64,000 bases of DNA from Acidobacteriota bacterium (GCA_016195265.1 JACPZW010000068.1:61121-125120), one strand, 5' to 3'; shown: positions 46,716 to 55,769, numbered from the stretch's first letter. Numbers and translations: made by a program. Notes: generated from the sequence alone by a model not told the origin.

Positions 46716-47246
46716 TCACCAGTCTTTGTATTTGGTCCCGTCGAGCGCGGTACCGTCAACGGTCGTATAGACGTCGAACACGTTCTGTCCGCCCCATCGC
46801 GTCGAGTCGGCCTTGTCCTGCACGGAGCGCTTGCCCCAGTCCGTCCCGTGCGTCATCGGATCGATCGGCACGCGCCGCAGGAACTTCAGCTTCCGGCCGG
46901 TGGCGTCGTTGGCCGCGGTGACGCCCTCCACCAGCGTGTCGAGATCCGGCGGGTAGTTCTCCGCGCCGACTTTCAACTCGGTCGAGCCGATTTGTCCGAG
47001 GTCGGCCGCGTCCTTGTACTTGTCGATGGCCGTGCGCATCTCCCGCAGCGCCCGGCGCAGCTCGGCTTCGCGGGTCCGCGTCGCGGTGACCTTCGCGAGG
47101 GGCATGACCGCCGACGCCAAGATCAAAATGATCGTCGCGACGACGAGCAGCTCAACGAAGGTATAGCCGCACTCCGGGTGCCGGGTGCCGGGTGCCGGGT
47201 GCTGGGTGCGGAGAAATCGGGCGCGGAGAAGTCGCATCAGCGTCAA
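46716..47246 (-). CDS. GspG-like pseudopilin with repeat-altered leader
   Basis: The 176 residues carry a prepilin site CG followed by YTFVELLVVATIILILASAV with Glu5. The pilin body has REAELRRALREMRTAIDKYK, YPPDLDTLVEG, FLRRVPIDPMT and ends GTALDGTKYKDW, similar to the downstream paralogue. Its leader is long because a GGGTGCC simple repeat (47172-47208) is translated as RTQHPAPGTRHPE before the cleavage Gly. Start at 47246 or 47237. Confidence 0.86.
   Translation of the reverse strand: MTLMRLLRARFLRTQHPAPGTRHPECGYTFVELLVVATIILILASAVMPLAKVTATRTREAELRRALREMRTAIDKYKDAADLGQIGSTELKVGAENYPPDLDTLVEGVTAANDATGRKLKFLRRVPIDPMTHGTDWGKRSVQDKADSTRWGGQNVFDVYTTVDGTALDGTKYKDW
47172..47208 (-). repeat. CCGGGTG simple repeat inside a prepilin leader
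   Basis: Four CCGGGTGC units with one variant (CTGGGTG). They lie in frame in the leader-peptide codons of the second GspG-like gene. Confidence 0.8.
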
Positions 47247-47248
47247 CC

Positions 47249-49852
47249 TTACTGTTGCACCGTGACCGTCACCGGCGTGAACCGCAGGCCCATCGCGACG
47301 CCGCCGGGTCCGGTCGCGGTCCCGCTCGCGGTGAACGTCGCCGGCCCAGGCGCGATGGCGTCGAACAGGACCGCAGCGAGCAGGCCCGTCCCCGACGCGC
47401 CCGTGGCGTCGGCGGCGCGGACGAGCGTGATGTCGACGCGGTTGGTGCCGGCCTGCTGCGTGAACGTCACGTTGACGCCGCCGGCCCGCATGAAGCTCCC
47501 CTCCTGCACCGTGCGAACGCGCAGCTTCGTCGGGTCATAGACCAGCGTCAGCGTGATCGTCGAGATGCGCGACGCGTCGGCGATCGACAGCGGTACGGTG
47601 TACGGGCCGCCGCCGACGCGCATCGGCTGCGCAGGCAGCGAAATCAGAATCTGCGCGGCGCCTATGCCCGGCGATGTCGTCGGCGCCGTCACGGGCGCGG
47701 CCGGCGCTGGAGCGGTCGCGGCGCCTGCCGTACTTGGAGCGCCTGCGACTGGTGCCGGCAGTGGACCCGCTGGTGCGGGCGGCGCCGCCGGCGACGGCGT
47801 GTCCGGGCCCGTCGATGTCACGATGTTCGGCGAAGGCTGAACGGGCGTCGGCGGCACGAGGACGGTCCCCGGCACCGGCGACGAGCCCGGCGGCGCGGCG
47901 ACCGTGGTCCCGCCCGGACCGCGCTGCAGATTCTGGGGCGCCGCGGCCGGCGGCGCCCCAGGGGACGGTGCCGCGGCGGGAGCCGGCGCGAACTCGGCAA
48001 CGGGCGGCTGCGCAATCAGCGGCGGCGTTCCGCCGACGCCGAGGTTCTGCTGCGACCCGATGTAGATCGGCTTCAGGTCGTCTTCGGTGACCTCGTGCGT
48101 GCGCACGATGTGTGGCGTCAGCAGCATCACGATGTCGGTCTGATCGCTCTGCCTCGTGTTCCCCGAGAACAAGTCCTTCAGGATCGGCACGTGGATCGCG
48201 CCCGGAAATCCTTTGACCGAATCCAGGTCCTGCTGCTGGAAGAGGCCGGCCAGCAGGTTCGACTCCCCGTCGCGCAGCCGCAGGCGCGTCGTCACCGACC
48301 GCTGGCCGAACGACGGGATGTTGATGCCCGCGATCACGACGTCGGCCTTGCGCGACGTGTCCTCGATGTTGAGGTCCAGCAGGATGTCGCCTTCGAGCGT
48401 CACGCGCGGCGTGATGTCGACGGTGATGCCGACGTCCTTGTATTGATACGAGCTGAGCGGGTTGACGCCGGCGCCGCCGGTCGCGATCGGCGTGTAGCTC
48501 GTCGAGATGATCGGGATCGAATCGCCGAGCTTCAGCGTCTGCTTGGCGCCCTCGGCGCCGCGCAGCTGCGGCTTGGCGATGATCTTGGTGTGCGTGTCGC
48601 TTTCCAGGAAGTTCGCGATGGCCGTCGGAACCGCGAGGTAAAAGTCCGCCGTGCTGATGCCGCGCGAAATCGTATTCAGGTTGAAGGCCGGCGGCGGTCT
48701 CACCGCGCCGGGCGCCGTGGATTGGCCCGTCGTTGTCGACGTGGTCCCGCCCGTCGTCGGCGTCGTGCCGGTCGGGGTGCCGGTGGTCGTCGGCGCCTGC
48801 GTGGTCGAGCCGCTCGGCGAGACTTCCGGCGAAAAGACCGTCCCGAGCGCGTAGTCCGACAGGTTGATGCCGTAGGTCTTGGTGCGCGACCGGTCGACCT
48901 CGAGGATGGCGACGTCGATGACGATCTCGGCGCGCGGCTTGTCGTTCTGCTGGATGATCTTCTCGAGAATCTGGACGACGGGCGCCGTGCCGCGCACGGT
49001 GATCGTGTTCGCGGTCTTGTTGGCGACGATCGCCGGCTGAATCGCGATGCCGGGCAGCCGGACGATCGTACTCAGAATCTGCGTCAGCTCGGTCGCGTCG
49101 GCGTGCGAGACGTAGAAGACGCGGACGACCTGCTCGTCGTACTGGGCGTGCTTGGTCGCGATGTCCTGGAAGACGAAGATCGAACGCTCGTTGACGACCT
49201 TGTACGAGAGCTGGTTCTGCGTCATCAGCTGCGTCAACGCCTGTTCCAGCGTGACGCCGTCGAGCTGCACGGTCGCCGGGCGGTCCGTCACTTCGCGGTC
49301 GTAGGTGATGTTGATGCCGGTCACGTCGGCGATCGAGTTAAGGATGTCGCGCAGGCTCGCGTTGTTGTACCGGATGCGTGGTAGGGGCGTGGTGAAGTTG
49401 ATGAGCGCAGGCGGCGCCGACGCGGCGCGCGCGCGCTCGCGCATCGCCTCGATCGGCGGCCGCGGGCGCGACGCTTCGATGTGATCGCGGATCGTGCGCT
49501 CGAGTTCGGCCACCTTCGCGACGGCAGATCGGTTGCCCGGGTCGTACTCGCTTGCCTGCTTGTATTCGCCGAGCGCCGCTTCGAGCTGCTCGTCTTTTTC
49601 GAACGCCTTCGCCTTTTCGAGGTGGGCGCGCGCCGCGGTCTGCATGGCGCGCTGCAGCGCGATCTGATACTCCGGCCGATCCGGCGCCGCCTGCGAGGCC
49701 TGACGGTAAGCGGCCACGGCTTCGTCGAGCTTGCCGTCGTGCACGGCCTTCTCGCCGCGGCCGAACGCCTTGCCCGCCGCGCACCCGCCGGCCATGACGC
49801 CGAGCGCCAGTGCCACGCCGAACCCTGTCAGCCGTTTGGTCATAAATCTCAC
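47249..49852 (-). CDS. Secretin GspD/PilQ-like lipoprotein with cohesin-like tail
   Basis: Outer-membrane channel of the secretion/pilus machine, 867 residues. A lipoprotein-type signal (VALALGVMAGGC) is followed by TPR-like repeats (AVAAYRQASQAAPDRPEYQI). N domains follow: an STN-type IRYNNASLRDILNSIA and a GIAIQPAIVANKTANTITVR stretch. The secretin barrel has DVAILEVDRSRTKTYGI and VPILKDLFSGN. After a Pro/Ala-rich linker of about 100 residues, the last 150 residues (QILISLPAQPMRVGG, LTLVYDPTKLRVRTV, LLAAVLFDAIAPGPATF) look like a cohesin domain. This extra domain is unusual for secretins. Confidence 0.9.
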   Translation of the reverse strand: MRFMTKRLTGFGVALALGVMAGGCAAGKAFGRGEKAVHDGKLDEAVAAYRQASQAAPDRPEYQIALQRAMQTAARAHLEKAKAFEKDEQLEAALGEYKQASEYDPGNRSAVAKVAELERTIRDHIEASRPRPPIEAMRERARAASAPPALINFTTPLPRIRYNNASLRDILNSIADVTGINITYDREVTDRPATVQLDGVTLEQALTQLMTQNQLSYKVVNERSIFVFQDIATKHAQYDEQVVRVFYVSHADATELTQILSTIVRLPGIAIQPAIVANKTANTITVRGTAPVVQILEKIIQQNDKPRAEIVIDVAILEVDRSRTKTYGINLSDYALGTVFSPEVSPSGSTTQAPTTTGTPTGTTPTTGGTTSTTTGQSTAPGAVRPPPAFNLNTISRGISTADFYLAVPTAIANFLESDTHTKIIAKPQLRGAEGAKQTLKLGDSIPIISTSYTPIATGGAGVNPLSSYQYKDVGITVDITPRVTLEGDILLDLNIEDTSRKADVVIAGINIPSFGQRSVTTRLRLRDGESNLLAGLFQQQDLDSVKGFPGAIHVPILKDLFSGNTRQSDQTDIVMLLTPHIVRTHEVTEDDLKPIYIGSQQNLGVGGTPPLIAQPPVAEFAPAPAAAPSPGAPPAAAPQNLQRGPGGTTVAAPPGSSPVPGTVLVPPTPVQPSPNIVTSTGPDTPSPAAPPAPAGPLPAPVAGAPSTAGAATAPAPAAPVTAPTTSPGIGAAQILISLPAQPMRVGGGPYTVPLSIADASRISTITLTLVYDPTKLRVRTVQEGSFMRAGGVNVTFTQQAGTNRVDITLVRAADATGASGTGLLAAVLFDAIAPGPATFTASGTATGPGGVAMGLRFTPVTVTVQQ

Positions 49853-50424
49853 GATCCCGAGAGCCGAAGCGTCGTGCGCCCGCGGCCATCCAGATACGAC
49901 ATCTCAATCGATTCCGCGCCGATCTTCACGATCCGGTACCGGCCTTCGATGGGCGGCCCGCCTTCCGTTCCGTAAAACACGTGTCCCGCCGAGTCGCTCA
50001 AGATCGCGATCTTCGGCTTCTGCTCGCCGGTGTCGAACAGGCCGATGAACTTCAGCGTGATCGGCGGCGGCGGCGGGACGGGCGGCGGTCCCGTCGGCAC
50101 GGGCGTCACCGGCCCCGTTGGCCGCACGGGCGCCGGCGGTGGCGGCGGCACCGGCTTCGGCTTGAACCGGAAGAGATTGCGTTCCTCGTCGACCGGCCTC
50201 ACGCGATCGCCGGATAGCGCCGCGAGATGCACGTCGGGCGCCGAAGGCGTGGCCGCCGCCTGCTGCGTCCGCGGCGCCGCGGTCTGTGCCGCCGGCGGTG
50301 TGGCTATCGCGTTAGACGTTGCCGCCGCGGGCGCAGACGTCGCCGGCCACGCGCGGTAGACGCCCCACGTGAGCGCCAGGGCCAGCGCCGCCAGGATCCA
50401 CGGTCGCCACTTCTCAGCGGCCAT
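49849..50424 (-). CDS. PilP/GspC-like periplasmic linker protein
   Basis: The 191 residues have one N-terminal membrane helix (WILAALALALTWGVYRAW), a Pro-rich segment and a small C-terminal beta domain (ITLKFIGLFDTGEQKPKIAI, EGRYRIVKIGAESIEMSYLD). That domain is of the GspC HR/PilP type that contacts the secretin. It overlaps both pilO and the secretin gene. Confidence 0.8.
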   Translation of the reverse strand: MAAEKWRPWILAALALALTWGVYRAWPATSAPAAATSNAIATPPAAQTAAPRTQQAAATPSAPDVHLAALSGDRVRPVDEERNLFRFKPKPVPPPPPAPVRPTGPVTPVPTGPPPVPPPPPITLKFIGLFDTGEQKPKIAILSDSAGHVFYGTEGGPPIEGRYRIVKIGAESIEMSYLDGRGRTTLRLSGS

Positions 50425-50998
50425 CGGACTCCAGGCGGAAGTACGTCGAGAGGTCGAGCAAGAGTTGCAGCGGCTTGGCGCTGTCGGGCTGCGACAGCGT
50501 CACCCCGTCGATGATGACGAATTCAGGTGCGCCTTCGAGCTGATAGATGAACTGGCGCAGGCTTTCGTACTCGCCCTGGAACACCGCGCGAATCTTGAGC
50601 CGTCCGAACTTCGACGTCCGAGTGAGGGCGTCGGCGTCCGTGCGCCGCTCCACGAACTTCACGTTCGCCGTCTTCGCGAGCGCCGGGAGGGCCGCGAACG
50701 TCAACTGCCGCGCGGTCGGCAGATCGGCCGGCAGCACTTTCTGGTAGAACGTCGCCAGTTCCTCGTTCGCGCGGGCCTTGCCGGCCATGAGCGCACGCGC
50801 CGAGGCTTCGTCTTCCTCCGCCGTGCGCAGAGCGCGCGTCGCGGCGACGGCCCGGTCGGCGGCCCCCGCGGACTTGACCTCCAGCGGACGCACGATGAGC
50901 GCGAACACGCCGATGTTGGCGACGGCACCCAGCAGGAGCGGAACGATGAGCGCGCGCTTTTCGGCGAGGATCCGTTGCCAGAGTGTCATGGCGCTCAT
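50414..50998 (-). CDS. Type IV pilus assembly protein PilO-like
   Basis: The 194 residues from ATG 50998 overlap pilN by 4 bp. One membrane helix (ALIVPLLLGAVANIGVFALI) is followed by a coiled coil and a ferredoxin-like domain (LRQFIYQLEGAPEFVIIDGV). It forms the inner-membrane alignment complex with PilM, PilN and PilP. Confidence 0.85.
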   Translation of the reverse strand: MSAMTLWQRILAEKRALIVPLLLGAVANIGVFALIVRPLEVKSAGAADRAVAATRALRTAEEDEASARALMAGKARANEELATFYQKVLPADLPTARQLTFAALPALAKTANVKFVERRTDADALTRTSKFGRLKIRAVFQGEYESLRQFIYQLEGAPEFVIIDGVTLSQPDSAKPLQLLLDLSTYFRLESDGR

Positions 50999-51576
50999 GG
51001 CGCGGTCCCCGCGGCCTTGGCCGCCCCGGGGACGTAGTTGCCCTCCAGCACGGACTGGAGCAGTCCCTGATCGTCGAAGCGATCCTCGACCGAGTACAGC
51101 CGGGCGAACGCGCCCGTCTTCTCCAGGCGCTCCATGAACCGGCTCACGTCCTCGACGGACTTTGCGGTCACCTTGATCGTCAGGAGGATCGCGCCGTTCT
51201 TGTCGATCTTCGGCTGCACGGCGGCGATGTGCGCGTCGTCGGGCAGCGTGGCCTCGAGCCGGTTGAACAGCTCCGTCCAGGAAAAGGTCCGGCGATCGAT
51301 CAAATCGTTGGCCTGCCGCGCCTCCGCCGACGCGAAGTCCAGTTGCTTCGGATCGACGCTGGCGCGCAGGCGCGTCGCCTGCTGCCGCAGCGTCGCGGCT
51401 CGGGCCTCGTCCTGCGACGCCTGTGTGGCCAGCCGCGTGTCCGATCGCGAGTACCGCAGGATGCGCGACGCGTTGAAGGCCGTGGCGGCCACGACGGCGA
51501 GCGCCAGCACGCCGAGCCACAGGTGGACGGCCCGCTCGTTGTAGAACGGACGCGTGGAGAGATTGGTGCGAATCAC
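50995..51576 (-). CDS. Type IV pilus assembly protein PilN-like
   Basis: The 193 residues begin with the PilN motif INLxTRPF as MIRTNLSTRPFYNER, which docks to PilM. A membrane helix (LWLGVLALAVVAATAFNA), a coiled coil and a ferredoxin-like domain follow. Between pilM and pilO. Confidence 0.86.
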   Translation of the reverse strand: MIRTNLSTRPFYNERAVHLWLGVLALAVVAATAFNASRILRYSRSDTRLATQASQDEARAATLRQQATRLRASVDPKQLDFASAEARQANDLIDRRTFSWTELFNRLEATLPDDAHIAAVQPKIDKNGAILLTIKVTAKSVEDVSRFMERLEKTGAFARLYSVEDRFDDQGLLQSVLEGNYVPGAAKAAGTAP

Positions 51577-51586
51577 GTCATCACCA

Positions 51587-52555
51587 TTACACCGTCACGC
51601 GCTGCCGGTCGCGGAGCAGCAGCCCGACGAGCGGCGCCAGCGTGTCGAGGAGCGCGGGTGAGGCCGTGATGCGATCGGCGATGGCGGCGGCGGCGCGCGG
51701 ATCGACGGTGTCGACGGGGCACGTCAGCCGGTCTTCGAGGCTGCGCCGCACTTGCTCGATGTCGCCGGCCTGGCGCGCGCCCGCACTCGAGGCGCCCGCG
51801 AGCAGGACGCGCGCGAATCCCGTGCCGCCCAGCCGGTCCTCGTAGTACATCGCCGTCTGGTGGACGAGATCGGCCAGCGTCCCGTCGGCGTCGGAGACGC
51901 GATTCCGGAAGAAGATGAGGTCGCTGCCCCGCATCAGCGCGATCGACGCATAGTCGGCGGCGACGTTGACGAGCAGCCAGTCGGCGGCCAGCGGCGTTCC
52001 GGCGGCCAGCACCGCGTTGACGACGTTGAACGTCGCCAGATCGACGACCCCGGCGTGCGCGCCCGCGTCGGTGCAGAGTCCCTCGTATTCCTCGATGACG
52101 GCGCGCCGCGCCAGCGACACGATGAACTCCTGCCCGTCGGCCGCCTGTATCCCGCGCACGTACGCGAGCTGCGCCTCTTCAATCGGAAACGGCGCCGACT
52201 TGCGGACCTGCCACCGCACGAGCTGGTCGAGGTCCTGCGCGCGCGACGGCACCTGCTCGAACCGCACGAGCGAGATCTTCGCCACCACGTCGGGGAGGAC
52301 GAGCCCGATGCGCTTCGGCCGCCCGACGCGCTCGAGCACCCGTCCGAGCGCGACGGCGACGGCCGCGCGGTCGTGCAGGTTCGTCGTGGCCAGCGCCGGC
52401 GTCAGCATGCCATCCGGCAGCGGTTCGCTGGCGTGCGCCGAGACGACGGCCTGATCGCCGCGCCACTCGAGGCTCGCCGCCGACACCCGTCCGGTAGCGA
52501 TTTCGACGGCGGCGGCCGGCGCGGGTCCGTTCCAGACTGGGGAGAAGATACTCAT
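51587..52555 (-). CDS. Type IV pilus assembly protein PilM-like
   Basis: Actin-like cytoplasmic platform protein, 322 residues. Seen are the N-terminal AVEIATGRVSAASLEW, the conserved RWQVRKSAPFPIEEAQLAY and YYEDRLGGTGFARVLLAGAS near the nucleotide site. It overlaps gspE by 4 bp. Confidence 0.85.
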   Translation of the reverse strand: MSIFSPVWNGPAPAAAVEIATGRVSAASLEWRGDQAVVSAHASEPLPDGMLTPALATTNLHDRAAVAVALGRVLERVGRPKRIGLVLPDVVAKISLVRFEQVPSRAQDLDQLVRWQVRKSAPFPIEEAQLAYVRGIQAADGQEFIVSLARRAVIEEYEGLCTDAGAHAGVVDLATFNVVNAVLAAGTPLAADWLLVNVAADYASIALMRGSDLIFFRNRVSDADGTLADLVHQTAMYYEDRLGGTGFARVLLAGASSAGARQAGDIEQVRRSLEDRLTCPVDTVDPRAAAAIADRITASPALLDTLAPLVGLLLRDRQRVTV

Positions 52556-54189
52556 TCGACGAACGTCACCTTGTTGATCTCGCGCAGCGTCGTGATGCCC
52601 TCCATCACCCGCTCGACGGCCGACTCGCGCAGGAACCGCATCCCCTCTTCACGGCAGGCCTTCTTGATTTCAGACGTGGGCCGCTTCTCGAGAATCATCT
52701 CGCGAATGTGATCGCTCAAGTCGAGGAGCTCGCAGATCGCCGTGCGCCCCTTGTAGCCGGTGCCGCCGCACTCGATGCAGCCGATGCCCTCGTGGAAGGT
52801 GTGCGAGAGCTCCAGCGCCTGATCGAGCCCCGATTCCTCAAGGAGCGCGCGCGAGACCTTCGCCGGGCGCTTGCAGTGATGGCAGATGGTCCGGACGAGC
52901 CGCTGCGCCAGCACGCAGTTGAGCGCCGAGACGAACTGGTACGCTTCCACGCCCATGTTCAGGAAGCGCCCGAGCACGTCGAGCACGTTGTTCGCGTGCA
53001 CGGTCGTGAACACCAGATGCCCGGTCAGCGCCGAGTTGATGGCGATCTGCGCCGTCTCGTTGTCACGGATTTCGCCGACCATGATCTTGTCCGGGTCGTG
53101 CCGCAGAATCGACCGCAGCCCGCGCGCAAACGTGAGGCCCTTCTTCTCGTTGATCGGGATCTGCGTGATGCCCTTCAGCTGATACTCGACCGGGTCCTCG
53201 ATCGTGATGATCTTGTCCTCGATCGACTTGATCTCCGATAAGGCCGCGTAGAGCGTCGTCGTCTTGCCGCTGCCGGTCGGACCGGTGACGAGGACCATCC
53301 CGTACGGCTCGGCGATGTACTTCCGGAAGCGCTTGAGCTCCGCCTCCGGGAAGCCGAGGATGTCGAGGCGCAGCTCCGTGAACTGCTCGCTGATCGACTC
53401 CTTGTCGAGGATGCGGATGACCGCGTCCTCGCCGTGGACGCTCGGCATGATCGAGACGCGGAAGTCGATCGTCTTGCCCGGCATGCGCAGTTTGAAGCGG
53501 CCGTCCTGCGGCACGCGCTTCTCGGCGATGTCGAGCTCGGCCATGACCTTGATGCGCGACAGGATCGAGCTGTGGAACTGCTTCGCGATCGGCCGCATCG
53601 CGGGCTGCAGGACGCCGTCGATCCGGTACTTGACGTGGACGGCTTCGTCGGCGGTCTCGATGTGGATGTCGCTCGCGCGTCGCTGGATCGCCGTGAAGAT
53701 GGTTGAATCGACGAGCCGGATGACCGGGCTGATGTCGCTCGTCAGCCGCTCGACCGTCAGGTTCTCTTCGCCGTTCTCTTCTTCCTTGAGCAGCTGGAGC
53801 TGGAAGCTCTCGGTGGCTTCCTCGAGCACGCGCGTCGAGCTCTCGCTCTTCTTCAGGATCGATTCAATCGCCGACCGCGGGCCGACCGCGACCTTGATGC
53901 GCGTCGAGAGCAGGACGGCCAACTCGTCGATCATCGGCAGGTCGGTCGGATCGGAGACGACGATCTCGAGCGCCTTGCCGACACGGCGGTACGGCACGAA
54001 GCCGTAGCGCAGCATCAGGTCCGCCGGAATCGACCGGAACAGCTCCTGATCGATGGCGAACGTGTCCATGTCCACGAATTCCAGCCGGTACCGCTCGGCA
54101 AGACGGCGCGCGTGGTCGAGCTCAGCGCGGTGTTCCTCGGCGCCAAGCTCGGCCGGATCGGCGTGGAAGTCATTCGGTATCGTTGCCAT
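52552..54189 (-). CDS. Type II secretion/type IV pilus assembly ATPase (GspE/PilB)
   Basis: The 545 residues contain an N-terminal MshE-like/GspE-N domain, Walker A GPTGSGKTTTLYAAL, the Asp box EDPVEYQLKG, Walker B and the tetra-Cys zinc site (CHHCKRP, CIECGGTGYKG). This is an assembly ATPase; no PilT-type retraction ATPase is present here. Confidence 0.94.
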   Translation of the reverse strand: MATIPNDFHADPAELGAEEHRAELDHARRLAERYRLEFVDMDTFAIDQELFRSIPADLMLRYGFVPYRRVGKALEIVVSDPTDLPMIDELAVLLSTRIKVAVGPRSAIESILKKSESSTRVLEEATESFQLQLLKEEENGEENLTVERLTSDISPVIRLVDSTIFTAIQRRASDIHIETADEAVHVKYRIDGVLQPAMRPIAKQFHSSILSRIKVMAELDIAEKRVPQDGRFKLRMPGKTIDFRVSIMPSVHGEDAVIRILDKESISEQFTELRLDILGFPEAELKRFRKYIAEPYGMVLVTGPTGSGKTTTLYAALSEIKSIEDKIITIEDPVEYQLKGITQIPINEKKGLTFARGLRSILRHDPDKIMVGEIRDNETAQIAINSALTGHLVFTTVHANNVLDVLGRFLNMGVEAYQFVSALNCVLAQRLVRTICHHCKRPAKVSRALLEESGLDQALELSHTFHEGIGCIECGGTGYKGRTAICELLDLSDHIREMILEKRPTSEIKKACREEGMRFLRESAVERVMEGITTLREINKVTFVE

Positions 54190-54205
54190 CTGTCTCCCTG
54201 CCCGC

Positions 54206-55417
54206 CTACCCGGCCATCACGGACGTCAACTGGAACAGGGGCATGTAAAGCGCCAGCAGGACGCCCGCGAGCACGATGCCGATGATCACCAGCAGGACCG
54301 GCTCCACGAGCGTGATGAACCGCTCCATGTTCGTCGCGATTTCCTCGTCGTAGAAATCGGCGACGGTATTCAGCATGTCCTGCAGCGCGCCGGTGGATTC
54401 GCCCACTTCGGCCATCTTCACGGCGACGTCCGGGAACACGCCGCGCGCCTCGAGCGCCGCCGCGAACGACTCGCCTTCCCGCACGCGAGCGCTGACCACG
54501 CCGAGCTGCTGCGCCATGAACTGGTTGCCGACCGAATTGGCCGCGATGTCGAGGGCGTTGACGAGCGGCAGGCCGCCGCCGAGCAGCGTCGCCAGCGTCC
54601 GCGCCATCTGCGTCGTGGCGAACTTCTGGGCCACCGGTCCGACCAGCGGCACGCGGAGGACGAGGTGATCGAAGCGCGCCTTCTGTCCGGGCCGCCGAAT
54701 CCATCCAAACACGGCGAAGGTGACAGCGCCGATCGCCACCAGAATCAGGACGAACTGCGTACGGATGAACTCCGACGCGCCGACGATGATCCGCGTGATC
54801 AGGGGAAGATCGGCGCCGAACGAGGCGTAGAAGTCGCTGAACGCCGGGATCACTTTCAGCACGATGATCGACACGAGCACCAGCGCGAGGAGGATCAGGA
54901 TGGCCGGATACGCCATCGCCGACACGATCTTGCGCTTGAGCGTGGAGATGATCTTCGTGTACTCGACGTAGCGGCGCAGCACGGCGTCGAGATTGCCGCT
55001 GCGCTCGCCGGCGAGCAGCGACGCGACGTACACGCGCGAGAAGAGCTCGCCGTGCGCGCCGAACGCATCGGAAAGCGCCGTGCCCGAGCGGACCTTTTCG
55101 TGAATGTCGGTGAGGACCGTCTTGAATGCCGGCGCCGTCACGCGGCGCTTCAGCAGATCGAGCGACTGGACCAGCGGCATGCCGGCCTTGAGGAGCGTCG
55201 CCAGTTCCTGGTTGAAGACCAGGAATTCGCGAACGTTGACGCTGCTGCGCTGCGGCAGACGCAGCGAAATCCCCGCCACGGCGTGCTTGGGCTGCAGCGA
55301 AAGGACGTAGAGGCCCTTCTCTTCCAGCTCGTGCCGAAGACGGGCTTCGTTGTCGGCGGCGTACACACCCTCGACGATGTGCCCGTTCGCGGACGCCAAA
55401 CGGCAGCGGAACTCCAC
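54206..55417 (-). CDS. Inner-membrane platform protein (GspF/PilC)
   Basis: The 403 residues are two repeats of the T2SS-F domain: FLVFNQELATLLKAGMPLVQ in the first and TTQMARTLATLLGGGLPLVN in the second. Three membrane helices are visible, including the C-terminal LVEPVLLVIIGIVLAGVLLA. First gene of the operon, behind an extended -10 promoter. Confidence 0.93.
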   Translation of the reverse strand: MEFRCRLASANGHIVEGVYAADNEARLRHELEEKGLYVLSLQPKHAVAGISLRLPQRSSVNVREFLVFNQELATLLKAGMPLVQSLDLLKRRVTAPAFKTVLTDIHEKVRSGTALSDAFGAHGELFSRVYVASLLAGERSGNLDAVLRRYVEYTKIISTLKRKIVSAMAYPAILILLALVLVSIIVLKVIPAFSDFYASFGADLPLITRIIVGASEFIRTQFVLILVAIGAVTFAVFGWIRRPGQKARFDHLVLRVPLVGPVAQKFATTQMARTLATLLGGGLPLVNALDIAANSVGNQFMAQQLGVVSARVREGESFAAALEARGVFPDVAVKMAEVGESTGALQDMLNTVADFYDEEIATNMERFITLVEPVLLVIIGIVLAGVLLALYMPLFQLTSVMAG

Positions 55418-55487
55418 CTCAGCGCGCCTCCAGGACGGCCGCGGACTCGCCGCAAGGGATTGTCAGCACTGACATTATCGGCCTGAA

Positions 55488-55496
55488 ATTATAGCA
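55488..55496 (-). promoter_or_regulatory. Extended -10 promoter of the secretion operon
   Basis: TGCTATAAT (TGn plus a perfect -10) on the minus strand, about 70 bp upstream of the gspF start. No good -35. The rest of the 55418-55619 gap holds nothing I recognise. Confidence 0.55.
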
Positions 55497-55619
55497 AGTT
55501 TGAGGCAGTGCACTTCGCTCTTAAGACCGTGCAGCGCCGGGAAAAGCTGGGGGGGAATCGAGGTGGGGAATCTTTTTCGAGCAATAGCGAGCAGGTGAAG
55601 GTGATCCCCGTCCTGGTTC

Positions 55620-55769
55620 TCAACGCCCGGCGAGCTTTAGAATCCGGGCGACGTACTGGCGCGTCTCCGGATAGGCGGCCTCGACCTGAATCACCGCGCG
55701 CACGAGTCTTGCCTCGACGCCGTGCTCGGCCGACACCCGGTCAGCGTGCAGACGTCGTCTACCGGGCAT
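55620..55769 (-). pseudogene. Lytic transglycosylase (SLT) remnant
   Basis: A 49-codon frame on the minus strand reads DRVSAEHGVEARLVRAVIQVE followed at once by AYPETRQYVARILKLAGR. The first part matches the start of an SLT domain up to the catalytic Glu and the second its C-terminal end. The intervening 70 or more residues are absent. It is therefore an internally deleted remnant. It overlaps the end of the upstream lipoprotein gene by 11 bp. Confidence 0.65.

Noticed and set aside
47192..49384. 730-codon plus-strand frame opposite the secretin
   Set aside because: Antisense to the secretin; extreme Arg content from GC skew.
55488..55515. Sigma-54 -24/-12 promoter for the secretion operon
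   Set aside because: TTGC is present but the GG dinucleotide at the required 10-bp spacing is missing; the extended -10 fits better.
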